In this document: positions 1 through 9,753 of the stretch, piece by piece
Position numbering within the stretch: the first letter of the stretch is position 1
How the letters are laid out: the number at the start of each line of letters is the position of its first letter
Source: Capitulum mitella
Taxonomy: Eukaryota; Arthropoda; Thecostraca; Pollicipedomorpha; Pollicipedidae
Direction: 5' to 3'
Assembly: GCA_030062745.1 (NCBI GenBank)
Contig: CP099849.1
Coordinates: 25,780,144 to 25,844,143 of the forward strand
Length of the DNA stretch: 64,000 nucleotides
The notes under the pieces: generated by a model
Database searches by the model: none
What the model was told of the DNA's origin: nothing
What the model saw: the letters and a program-made list of their open reading frames with translations, nothing else
Translations under genes and position numbers: made by a program

Positions 1-740
1 CACCGGCTGCGGCCGCTGCTGATGCCGGCCGGGCGGCGGCCGGGCAGAGGCGGCCCTCTGCTGTCGTCCGGGCTCTGGGCATGCGGGGAGGGTGGACACT
101 TCACCGCGGACGCAAGCGGCGGGTTCGGCCGGACTTCGGCGGGCCTCCAGCAGCCGAGGCGACCCGGAGGGCGCGCCTGGCCGGCGCCAGCGCCCGGACC
201 GACTTCGGCCGCTGGCCCTCTCCACCCGGCGCCGAGGCCGGCGGCGGCGGCTCCACGCTGTCCAGCGCGCCCCACTCCGGGACGCGAACACACGCACACG
301 CACAGACGACGCCTCAGTCGGCCGCGGGCGGCGCACTCGGCCCGCCGCAGCGCGGGCGCGCGGGCCGGCGCCGCGCACCCGACAATGATGATATGTTATA
401 GTGAAGACACTCTGTTTCAATGAAGTAGGTAATCGGTTGGTGGCGGGCGGCGGGCGGCGGGCGGGGCGCCGTCGAGCGCCGCTTGAGCGGCGGCCGGTGC
501 TGGCCGCGGCCGCTCACCAGCCGGCGCCGACCAGCAGCCAGGCCAGCAGCCAGCCGGCGGCGGCCGCCGCGCTTCTCTCCACCGAAGCCTGCGCCCCGGT
601 CGACACCGGGCACGAGACGGGCGGCGTTTTGGCTGCCGGCAGACAGGGAAGGTCAGAGCGCAACGTGGCGCTGCGGCGACGCCGCGGCGGGAGGTGTCTG
701 GGGACAGCTTCAGCACGTGCGGTACGTAGAGACACCAGGT
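1..740. other. CpG-rich block, possible promoter or first-exon region
   Basis: A very GC- and CpG-rich stretch cut by the window start. Long open frames run in several frames on both strands, as expected when GC content removes stop codons, and none resembles a known protein. A short ATG frame near 384 is followed by a GTAGGT/GTAATC-like donor around 427-433, so a 5' untranslated or first exon on the plus strand is possible. The sequence changes abruptly to ordinary composition after about 740. A CpG-island promoter is inferred from composition alone. Confidence 0.3.
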
Positions 741-966
741 ATGCTAGAATCCTTGCGTCTATTACCTCTCCTCATGCAAGCAGCGTGTTTGCTGATATTC
801 ACTGGGACTTAACGTCTCAATTGAACCTGAGATTGCAGCCACACCCGCAAAGGTTGCACGGCTGATCCGTTAGTGTAGCCTAACCGTTCTGAAGTTACCA
901 TAGTGTCGTCACGTGTCATTACAAGAAAGATGGGTACATCTGTCGGTAGCGTAGGAGGCGCCGGCT

Positions 967-1032
967 GGCCTGGTCTGTCAGGAGGACCGGCCTGGTCTGT
1001 CAGGAGGACCGGCCTGATCTGTCAGGAGGGTC
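967..1032. repeat. 22-bp tandem repeat, 3 copies
   Basis: Three consecutive 22-bp units (967-988, 989-1010, 1011-1032). The first two are identical and the third carries a few substitutions. The core GGTCTGTCAGGAGG recurs in degenerate arrays at about 22.5-22.8 kb (reverse orientation) and 53.0-53.7 kb, so this looks like a member of a dispersed minisatellite family. Confidence 0.8.
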
Positions 1033-2098
1033 GTCCTGACTGGGTAAAGTCTGGCGGCAGGCTCGACGTGGCAGGCCCTGCGGTATCCTGACTTCAGACA
1101 GCGATCGATGAGAATGGGGCCGAGCCGGCTCGCTCCGGCCCATGGCGAGGCTGGCTCGGGGCGGATAGTGGGACCAGGCCGGACCTCCAGACGCGAGGGC
1201 CGAGACCGTCGACAGGGATCACCGGCCAGGCAGCAAGATCACGACGAAAGACTGGGGTACTGGTCAGTCGAATTCATAAAATCAGCCAACGGTTATGTTT
1301 GGCGCGATACTTCCGTATCGACCCTAACGCCCATCTTTTTTTTACATATTTTATCCGAATTATTTGCCCAGGTGATGACTGGGTTTCGAGCAAGTGCTAA
1401 GCAGAGTTTGCTGCGCGGATGCTCATTTGACTGTGAGCAATTCCTTTTAATATTGTTTTTCCGAAAGTGATTGTAGACTCACGTTTGCTGAAACACATTC
1501 CACTATCATGAATTAATTTTTACCTTTACTTTATCAAGCACGTAGACGCCAAATTACTTTTTTACTCTTTCATTGTTATCAATGTGACATATATCTGATC
1601 ACATATGGCGCCTGAGCAATGAAGCTTAAAAAACAGCCGTCGAATTTTTGATGAAAAAAGGGAAAGGGCACAGCATGCACGGCGGGAAAAACTGCCGCAA
1701 GTTTGCGACAGAAGCAATCACAGCATATCACAAATAACTTACGAATAAGCCCCGCGTCATTTTCTGATCCTATTGCGGTTTCATAAACAAAACGAATGGT
1801 TTTCCGAATCCTCCGAAAGCCACCGCCGACTTGAACTCAGGGGGACATATTGGCAGCCGCCGCCGGCGGTCGAAACCAGGTGACATGTGCCGATAACGGC
1901 TGGGTGGGGAGGGGGGTGGGCACGAGAATCGCGTGAGGCCTTCGCCGAAAAGAGCACGGGTGCCAAGGCTCAAAGGTCAGCCCACCCATCTCGAACCACT
2001 GCCATCGAGGAGCCGTTTGTTCGTCCGAGGGCGGCTCGTTCGGACCAGTTTCAAGATGGCGGACTTTGGCCCGCCGGGCTGTGCCAGTCCCAGCCAAT
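1033..2098. other. Unassigned non-coding DNA
   Basis: The first part (to about 1250) is GC-rich, the rest AT-richer. Short open frames occur on both strands but none has a recognisable domain, signal peptide or paired splice sites. I see no gene here. Confidence 0.5.
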
Positions 2099-2290
2099 CG
2101 ACCAGACCAGACCAGGCCAGACCAGATCGAGACTAGACCAGGCCAGACCGGACCGAGACCAGCCGAGACCAGCCCAGACCGAGACCAGTCCAGACCAGGA
2201 TCCAAACCAGACCAGACCAGCCGAGACCGAGACCAGACGAGACCAGACGGGACCGAGACCAGCCCAGAAAAGCCCAGACCGGGACCAGCA
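2099..2290. repeat. GACCA-based degenerate tandem repeat
   Basis: About 190 bp built from GACCA/GAGACCA/GGCCAGACC units with variable spacing. All three plus frames stay partly open because of the repeat and give arginine/aspartate/glutamine-rich nonsense. It is a simple-repeat or minisatellite tract, not a gene. Confidence 0.8.
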
Positions 2291-4004
2291 CTCGGTCTGG
2301 CCTGCATGGCAAAAACGGCTAGCTGGTGCTGGGTGTGGAGCCTTTACATCTCTAGGAGAAGGGAACCGATTTGAATGGACCCGAAGAGGAAAAGAAATGA
2401 AAGGCCACCATATAAGCCGGATCTTTTCAGCAAAACGAGATGCATCTTTCCGAGCAGAAGGCAAAATAAAAGGAAACCGGCAACAACATTACGCAAATGT
2501 ACATTACCGTTGAAGAAGCTGCTAACTATACATAGTTTCTGTGCGCATTTAATGTCGAGAGTGGAATACATTTCCGAGGAATCAGTGACGTCTCAGCAAG
2601 TCTATCAAAGATGAGCATATGTTCAATCTTCACAGCATCGGACTATTACATCGCTAGTTTGACTCGGGACGTAATAGCCACGAGCCAAATGGACAACCCA
2701 CAGTCGTAATACAACACAATACAATACAATTATTATCGTCGTAGGCATAATACACCCGGCATTGCAGTCAGTGGTATTCTCTAGCACCATCAGGAAAATA
2801 TCACTGAACCTGTTCAAACAATCACACCGGATAAACCATCAAATGAACGCGCCCGCAATGACAGAAATCGTCCCATTTAAAAACATTCACACTTACGGGC
2901 TATTTACGCCATGTTAACTGTATAATAATATTACAGATATATTTCATGATATGTTAATATGATGATGCTGTGTCATGTTCTAAACTGCAAAACAGCAGCA
3001 GCTGCAACAGTCATAAACTCAGTCCTATGTTCTTTGTTAACGTCACCTCACGCACTGATCCTCTCTTACCATGGTCGACAACCCGTAGTTCAGTTTTCGG
3101 GATAGGATTAAACGTAACCATAATTCATCAGCGCATACCGTACGCCACGCTGCACGTGGAAAATGTTTTACTAGATCACTGCCCCGGAAACGATGCCATC
3201 TTCATTCTTCATCGTTATTCTGTATTGCTTCATACCTTTATACCGTAAACGCCACCTCTGTGTGTCTCTGAGGAGCGAGGTTCGGATGTTCAGCAGAATA
3301 CTTGACGAACTTACGCTGACGACCTGTGCTGAGCTGGCTTACGCATTTGAGATAGCAGTCGACCTTGGTTCAAGCTATTCCGGTCGCCTGTGCCTCTTGG
3401 GGAAACTGAAGCGCCACATTCAGTTCAGCAAGTTATGGGTTCGCTCTCAACAGTCGCACTTCTGTAGAAGCATTCGCCAAACCGTCGACGTCACGACGAA
3501 GGTATGACGCCTCCCCTTTTATCGGCATGAAAACCAAAGTGACGTTTTTGTGCAAACCCGGCACATCAACGCTAGGTTTGCACTAAATGCAGCCTGAAAC
3601 TGTCGTTTTAGTTTCAGCTGTGGGTTCTTGTGAATGTCGAAGTCTGTGCGCCATGTTATGCCCATCGCAAGCTCTGCTTCCAAACATCACGATGGCAACA
3701 TGCTCGTATCAAATTTACTGCGAAATTAAATGCATTTGTGCTCTATATGTGGGCTGGCAGAGTGCTGGCCTTTCCATACTGCAAAGCGGATTTGATTCGA
3801 TTCCGCGCCCTATATTCGGCCCGCAGGTCACCAAAGAACTGTCCAGGAGAGGCCAGAAATGGCTGCTAAACAGCCGTGTCGTTCATGTCAGCGCGGCAAA
3901 CTTTCACCACAAAATCAGTCGTTAACCTAATATACTGTGTGGTCTCATGTGGAGCTTAGATTGTGTGGAACAAGGCACAGTATCAAAACATGTGTTCTCG
4001 AGCA
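2291..4004. other. Unassigned non-coding DNA
   Basis: AT-moderate sequence with several open frames of 60-110 codons on the plus strand (for example 3193-3507 and 3587-3925). None shows similarity that I recognise, and stop density is close to chance. No repeats over 30 bp were noticed. Confidence 0.45.
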
Positions 4005-4042
4005 TGACCAAACAACATTTATATTTAAATGTTGTTTGGTCA
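4005..4042. repeat. Perfect 17-bp inverted repeat (hairpin)
   Basis: Arms TGACCAAACAACATTTA (4005-4021) and its exact reverse complement (4026-4042) flank a 4-base loop. It is AT-rich and is not followed by a T-run, so it may be a palindromic relic of a small foldback element rather than a terminator. Confidence 0.8.
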
Positions 4043-4223
4043 ATAAACAACAATATTTAAACCATACCCCATTCTGGTGCACTGGCCCAGTCCTAACGAT
4101 TTGTTTCCGAACATGCGAGTAAATAACTATTACACTAATGAGTCGTATTCAGTTGTTTTTGGGATCGTGTCATATCGTCATGTCATATCGTGTCATAGAG
4201 GGTCTCATATATAGCTGCCGCCA

Positions 4224-4286
4224 TGGCCTGGTGGTTAAAGAGCCGAACAACCTAGTTAAGTGCGTGGCAGACAGTGAGTTAAGTCC
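4224..4286 (+). repeat. Possible tRNA-derived SINE head (weak)
   Basis: TGGCCTGGTGG at 4224-4234 matches the RNA polymerase III A box (TGGCNNAGTGG) with one mismatch. GAGTTAAGTCC at 4276-4286 is a weak B-box match (about 7 of 11). Their distance suits a tRNA-like promoter, but no cloverleaf can be folded and no second copy was seen in the window. A chance match is quite possible. Confidence 0.15.
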
Positions 4287-6161
4287 CAGAACGGACACAT
4301 GTATTTGGCCTCAGACCGAAAGGGTCAGCCAGGCACGGGGCTGCCAGGTGTCGCGGAGTTCACGATCAAGATCCTCCAGCGCCACCTGGTTGGACGCCTG
4401 GGGCGAAATTACTCCGTATTTGGAAACACCTGGGTGGCGGGTTTAGGGTCTGGCAACAAGCCCGGCTTGGCATGAACTTTGATTTCAATGCCACCCACTT
4501 CAAGAGGTTCGGGCAAAATCTATAATCCATACTGGAAAGCGGTATGGATTATATCCGTATGGATTATATCCGATATATATCCGTAGTGGCCAGTCGTAGG
4601 AACGTTTTGTAACGAAAACACCTTTTTTGCATGCCGTGCAACATTAATATTTACGTCTGGCTCGTTACCGACTAAAACCAGAGGCCAGGCACACGATAAA
4701 TCTGAACGGATGAACTGTTGTTACTACTTTTTGCTCAAAAAAGCTTGACTCATGTTTTATCTGAAAGCTAAAAACAACCCGGCTAAAGACGAGGCATCAA
4801 TGAATTCATTAGACACTAAGAAAGTAAACTCATAAAAAATGCAGCATTCGAGCCGCTGAAACTTTCATGGAACACTAACGGACTTGATTGTCTTTTATCT
4901 TCCTTTTTTGAAATATATTTCCGCTTCACAGCCTCGTTATGTCCCTTGAAAAGGAAATGCAACCAGCCAATGCAGAAATAACGACCACTTGCTCTGGTCC
5001 TTGGTACAAAATAACAAAGTTTTGTTTTACAGTCAAAGTAGTCCACCATGCAGTTACTTTATATAAATAAGACAATGAATGCGATTACTCAGGGGCGTTT
5101 ATGAACTGAACAACACCGTCTGCAATGACATGTTCTATGTCTAAAGACGCGTTGGCCAAAAGGCTGCAATCGGAGTAAGATAGTCATGACTGACTCATCC
5201 TAATAACACAACTGTGACTGTCCCATTTTTGAGCATGTCCTTTTTAGAAACCACTTAACTGTTGCCTGGCTGCTTTGGGGTACCTGCTTGTTTCTAAAGG
5301 CGCATGCCTGTTGCCTTGTTGATTCGCGGTGAGCGTTTGTTGCAGAAGGCACATACCTGTTGCCTTGTTGATTTGAGGTAGGAGCTTGTTCCAGAAGGCA
5401 CACTTTCGTAACCGCAGCCCGATTCCGACCTCGGACGTGTTGGAGGCCAGCGTCAGGTACCGTTTGTCGTAGGCCTTGTATTGGGGCCAGTTGTCGGTGG
5501 TCCACAGGTTTGTCGATCCGCGGTTTGGATTGCTGAAAATAAGGAGTTGCGTCAGCGTTTATTGCAGAGCGTGCGCGTATACGCGATTCGCATGCATACG
5601 CAAGTCCCTGAGTACAGTTGTGTGACCTCACCTATCATCTCTGGTAGTTGTCGAGGACCCCCTCCTGGGGCTTTCCAAGCCTAATAGAAGAGCAAAAAAG
5701 GAGAGGAAGGAAAGATATATTATCATTTGCATCAACCCTCCACGGTAGGAGGGTTGATGTAAAAGTTGAATAAATGTAAGGAGTTGGTGCAGTCCATCTG
5801 AGGTTTTCGTGACTTTCCCAATCACAGCTGCTTAGATCTTTGTAACATTTGGAATAGCTGGTTTTTACGTACTGTCTAAAAATTTGCTACCAATACCTTG
5901 ACAAGACACAGACATATAATTTCTTTTTTAGGGGCATGTAATACAAAATTGTGATATAACGACGGCGAAGGTCATCGTCATGTCGAAAATCTTCCAAGTA
6001 CTTTACGGCACTCGGTCATACTAAATATTATGCATGGGTGTTGCCATTGGTGGCAATGCCCTAAGGCTTGGGTCCGTGTTTGATCAAAGCCATTGTAGGT
6101 CGAAATAATGAACTGAGGCCACTGCTCTTTTTTTCCTTTTATTGACCTCGGAAAAGTCAAG
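4287..6161. other. Unassigned non-coding DNA
   Basis: It contains a small direct repeat of TATGGATTATATCCG near 4540-4575 and the hairpin at 5730-5759. Open frames on the minus strand at 5200-5631 (143 codons) and 4816-5049 have no recognisable features. No gene is supported. Confidence 0.4.
5730..5759. repeat. Perfect 12-bp inverted repeat (hairpin)
   Basis: CATCAACCCTCC (5730-5741) and GGAGGGTTGATG (5748-5759) are exact reverse complements around a 6-base loop. Confidence 0.75.
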
Positions 6162-6223
6162 GGGTGGTGGATGCACCGAGTTGCCTAAAAAAGGGTGGTG
6201 GATGCACCGAGTTGCCTAAAAAA
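6162..6223. repeat. Exact 31-bp tandem duplication
   Basis: Units 6162-6192 and 6193-6223 are identical over 31 bp, beginning GGGTGGTGGATGCACCGAG and ending in a short A-run. Exact identity suggests a recent slippage event. Confidence 0.9.
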
Positions 6224-6649
6224 GGAAGGTTCCAGTGTCTGTTCATCGTTAAAAGCAGTTCTGAGAAACTTTTAACTGTTATGCTCCATAGAGCCCAGAG
6301 GAATGCAGATTACACTGACTTCGCCTTCGCTGAGGCCGCCTGTAAGGTCGCTGTGTGAGTGAAGTGGTTCACCAGGTATCATCGTTTAGCCAAAAGACAA
6401 GGGAATACGCTCGTCCCTTTCATTTCTCAACAACGTCGAGTTTTGAAATGACTTCGCGATGTATCAACTCCCAGTCCTTGTAATGCCAATGGCGTCCAAA
6501 TGGCAAATGCTGGCGAGGGTGAAGAGCTGGTTTATCGATACGCATAAGTCGCCCATCAGAAGTATAGCGACAGGTCACGTCGAGTCAACGACCTATTCCC
6601 AGCTAAGCCAAGCAATGCCGCAAAAAGTTTCAGAATGCGGCAGTCTCCA

Positions 6650-7007
6650 GACCGGGACCAGGTGAGCGCAGGAGGCCGCCGCCACTGCCCCTGCTCTGGA
6701 CTGCATCGCAGGCCCCTCCCCTCCCCGCCTCCACTGCCCCTGCTCTGGACTGCATCGCAGGCCCCTCCCTCCCCGCCGCCACGCCCCAGACCCGGGCGGT
6801 CGGACGGCAGGCGCGCGCGTCGCGGCGGCGCGCGGACCGCCGTTCCCACCGCGGCCGGACCGAAATAGCGCCCGGCGCGCCAGAAACGAGCGCCGGCGGC
6901 GCGAGAGAGACGGCAGGCCGGACGACCGATCGATGGCCAGCGCCAGACTTCCGTGTCCGCGCCGAGCAGCGGCCAGCGTCCCGAGGCGGCGCCGTCACGG
7001 CTAACTG
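6650..7007. other. CpG-rich block with a 49-bp duplication
   Basis: Strongly CpG-rich. A near-perfect duplication of a roughly 49-bp unit spans 6682-6778 (each copy contains CTGCTCTGGACTGCATCGCA). A good 5' splice-site match, CAG followed by GTGAGC, sits at about 6660 after a short ATG frame starting at 6635. This could be a promoter with a first exon, but no following exon was identified. Confidence 0.35.
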
Positions 7008-7202
7008 CTCCCGTCCGTCCGCCCGTCCGTTCGTCCGTCCGTTCGTCCGTTCGTCCGTCCGTCCGTCCGTCCGTCAGTCAGTTCGTCCGTCTGTCCGTCT
7101 GTCCGTCTGTCTGTTTGTCTGTCTTTCTGTTTGTCTGTCTATCTTTCTGTCTGTCTGTCTTTCTTTCTGTCTGTTTGTCTGTCCTCCTGTCTGTCTGGCT
7201 GG
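7008..7202. repeat. Tetranucleotide microsatellite (CCGT)n grading into (CTGT)n
   Basis: About 195 bp of tetranucleotide repeat. The left part is CCGT/TCGT, and the right part is almost all CTGT with some TTGT and CTTT units. The switch from CpG-containing to TpG-containing units runs left to right. Confidence 0.9.
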
Positions 7203-8540
7203 TTGACTTGCTGGCTGGCCGGCCGTGTGGCTGATTGATGATTGGCTGATTATCTGATTAGCTATCTTGCTGGTTGTCTGCCTCAGACGTTTCCGTATCG
7301 GAACGTGTCTATAGGATTAAGTTGGCCCTTATTTTTGCATTTCCCGGCAACATATAATCGTTTGTATGTCAATATTGTATGTATGTGTAATATGTAATTC
7401 AATATTCAATAGCAAGGTATTGACAATACTGTGCGCAATACATAATAAGCGCGATTATGAAGTGCAACAAACCAAGTACAAAGGTATTTAGCTCACCTGG
7501 GTCACCCCGTCATAGAAACGTGGACTAGTGTCGTTCCGGCGCTCGATATTTGGACAACGGATCAGCTGGAAACTGGCCAAGAGCGGGTCACGCTGACCGC
7601 CATACGGCCGTGTCGTACATTTGATTGCGTGTTAAACTTACGCCCCATAATCAGGCGTCACCAGGAATTGCGCAGTCCGGTGTTCGGTTTACGGGGCGGG
7701 CAACAGGATTCTCTCAGTACGGGATCTGATTCTAATGGCCACCCTAACAAATCATCCAGATTAAATTGCTAAAAAATTACTCCTTTCAACACATGACAGA
7801 ATGAGTCAAATTTCGTGTCAGCCTAGGTAATTTTTAAACCAGCCATATTCTTGATCACTGATACTAGATCCAAATGAGATATTCTCAGCAAGTGAAACAG
7901 CATAAAACTGCGATATATTTTTCCTTAGGAATGCATAATAAACTCAGGGACTACAAGCGTTCTAAAAAACCTAGAGCATTCAGTCTAAGGAAGCATGTAA
8001 TACACGCCCGTTGAAGGCAACTGGAATGCTTGAATAGAGCTGAGTTGCTTAGTTCTAACAATTGTGTGGTGCGGTGCTATTTCTGGCAAAAGAGGAGAAA
8101 AACAGATTGCTTTGCAAGAATGATGCCCAAGATTCGCTGTCCTAAATCACGTCACTGTTGGAGCGGAGAAAATACATCTCGTGCTTCATGAGCAGAAAGA
8201 GACACAAGGTGCATAACCTGACTGCATTTTCATTGTCTAACTATATCATGGTCGAACCTACTTTTAAACGAAGCTCTTAATATTGACCTGCATCCTGCCT
8301 ACCTGGCCAAACGACATTCCACAAACTGCACCGTTTCATAGCCTTACAGCCTAAGAGATATTCTTCACTGATTAAGTTATGACTTCCATGATCTGACCGC
8401 ACATACCGTGGCCTAAATCACTTTTTGAGGCCTGCCGATTTCTTATCTGATTTGACCATGAATTCGTTTGACTGGTACAGTTTTCAAAGCGATTCGAAAT
8501 ATCATTCCAGTCTGTTTATCTCACTGGCAAACTATGCCTT
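7203..8540. other. Unassigned non-coding DNA
   Basis: Ordinary AT-moderate sequence with no open frame over about 60 codons. Nothing recognisable was seen up to the TTAA preceding transposon copy 1. Confidence 0.5.
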
Positions 8541-9753
8541 TTAACCCTATTCCCGTCAGGGGGGCGGAATCCGCCCCCCTCGGGTTTTTTGCTTGTCAAT
8601 TACAGGCTTTTTTGCGCAGCTTCACGAAACTTGGTCACTTTTCCTAGCTATTCCTTCTACGTGCTGTGACAAAATTTCAAAATTCTATTTTGCTCAGGGG
8701 CGGAGCCAGGCAACGTTTTTGGGAGGCACCTCATGCCATTTTTGGCCATGTTGAGGGTAAAAGGAAAATGTCTGCCAAAAACAGATTTTCTAAGATAGAA
8801 CTTAAAACTTTACATGGATGTACAGCTAAACAGTTGGGCAATGTGCACAGAAAATTTTGTTTATCTGAGGTCATTTTACAAGGTCACGTCAAGGTCAAAA
8901 GTCAAACTTTGTTTTTTCGCAATAATTTCGGCACCATTTTCTCAAATAACAAACCCAAAATATATATGACGTAGAAGAGTGCCTTCTACTTGTGTACCAA
9001 GTTTCAGCTTGATATCAGGTCGGGTCACGGAGATATGGCCTAAAATGTCAGTGCGCGTACCCTATATCGCAATAGCCATAAAATAAAATTTTTGAAATAG
9101 AGTGAATTCAAATGATTGAAAACGTTTAAAGATAATATTAAATGCACACCAGATCATTCCAAGTGACCCCAAGGTCAATAGAGGTCATTTAAGGTCAAAG
9201 GTCACAAGTTGATCTGGGAAACGCGTGACCATGACAGTTCCCCCTTTTTCATGTCCCTGGCACCGCCTATGCTAACATTATACAAACAATGTAATGCGAT
9301 TTGTACTTCTTTAGTATAACATGACTAGCAGAAGCCAAAAAAGGGTGTTTGCCTCTTTTGTTAATTCAGTTGTTAGAAAAGTAATCCTCCTATTTTTGAA
9401 ACCCTGTGAACGCCCATGAATTTTCTCAAAATTTCAGATTTGCGGACCCGTGGTAAAAGGCCTATCCATAATCTCTCGATTCATGCCAGTTTCATCGAAA
9501 TCGGTCGATAAACAACGGAGTTATAAGAGGTCCAAAAGTACCCCCCATTTTAACATTTTTGCCCCCTGTATCAACAAATTTCGAAATTTTGAAAATTTCT
9601 TGTTATAAAAGTGTAGTTCACGTCACGGCAAATCGATTGCCGTTTGTTGCGATGAAATCGGACTAGTAGTTCTCGAGATCTCAGGGGGTGCCGAATCCGC
9701 CCCCCCCTGCCGGGAATCGACCATACCGTCTAGCCCTCCGGGAATAGGGTTAA
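8541..9753 (-). mobile_element. TTAA-flanked piggyBac-like non-autonomous DNA transposon, copy 1
   Basis: A 1205-bp element (8545-9749) lies between direct TTAA duplications at 8541-8544 and 9750-9753. Its termini are inverted repeats starting CCCTATTCCCG; TTAA targeting and ends beginning CCC are hallmarks of piggyBac-type elements. It has no coding capacity. One end carries a perfect hairpin with arms GGGGGGCGGA and TCCGCCCCCC. The other end has the terminal repeat, the motif GAGGGCTAGACGGTATGG and a second ATTCCCGG before a G-run. It carries seven exact AGGTCA half-sites, all on one strand. It lies opposite in orientation to copies 2-4 and shares diagnostic bases with copy 3. Confidence 0.85.
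9172..9204 (+). promoter_or_regulatory. AGGTCA array: DR4, DR4, DR1 (nuclear-receptor-like half-sites)
   Basis: Four exact AGGTCA hexamers start at 9172, 9182, 9192 and 9199, giving direct repeats with spacers of 4, 4 and 1 base. DR1 and DR4 are classical binding layouts for RXR/USP-, HNF4- and EcR-type nuclear receptors. The same arrangement is present in the other three copies of this transposon. Binding is inferred from the motif only; a transposase-binding role is an alternative. Confidence 0.45.

Noticed and set aside
4214-4254. TATA-like sequence followed by an ideal GCCGCCATGG start context
   Set aside because: The frame stops after ten codons; probably coincidence, or the A box of a SINE-like relic.
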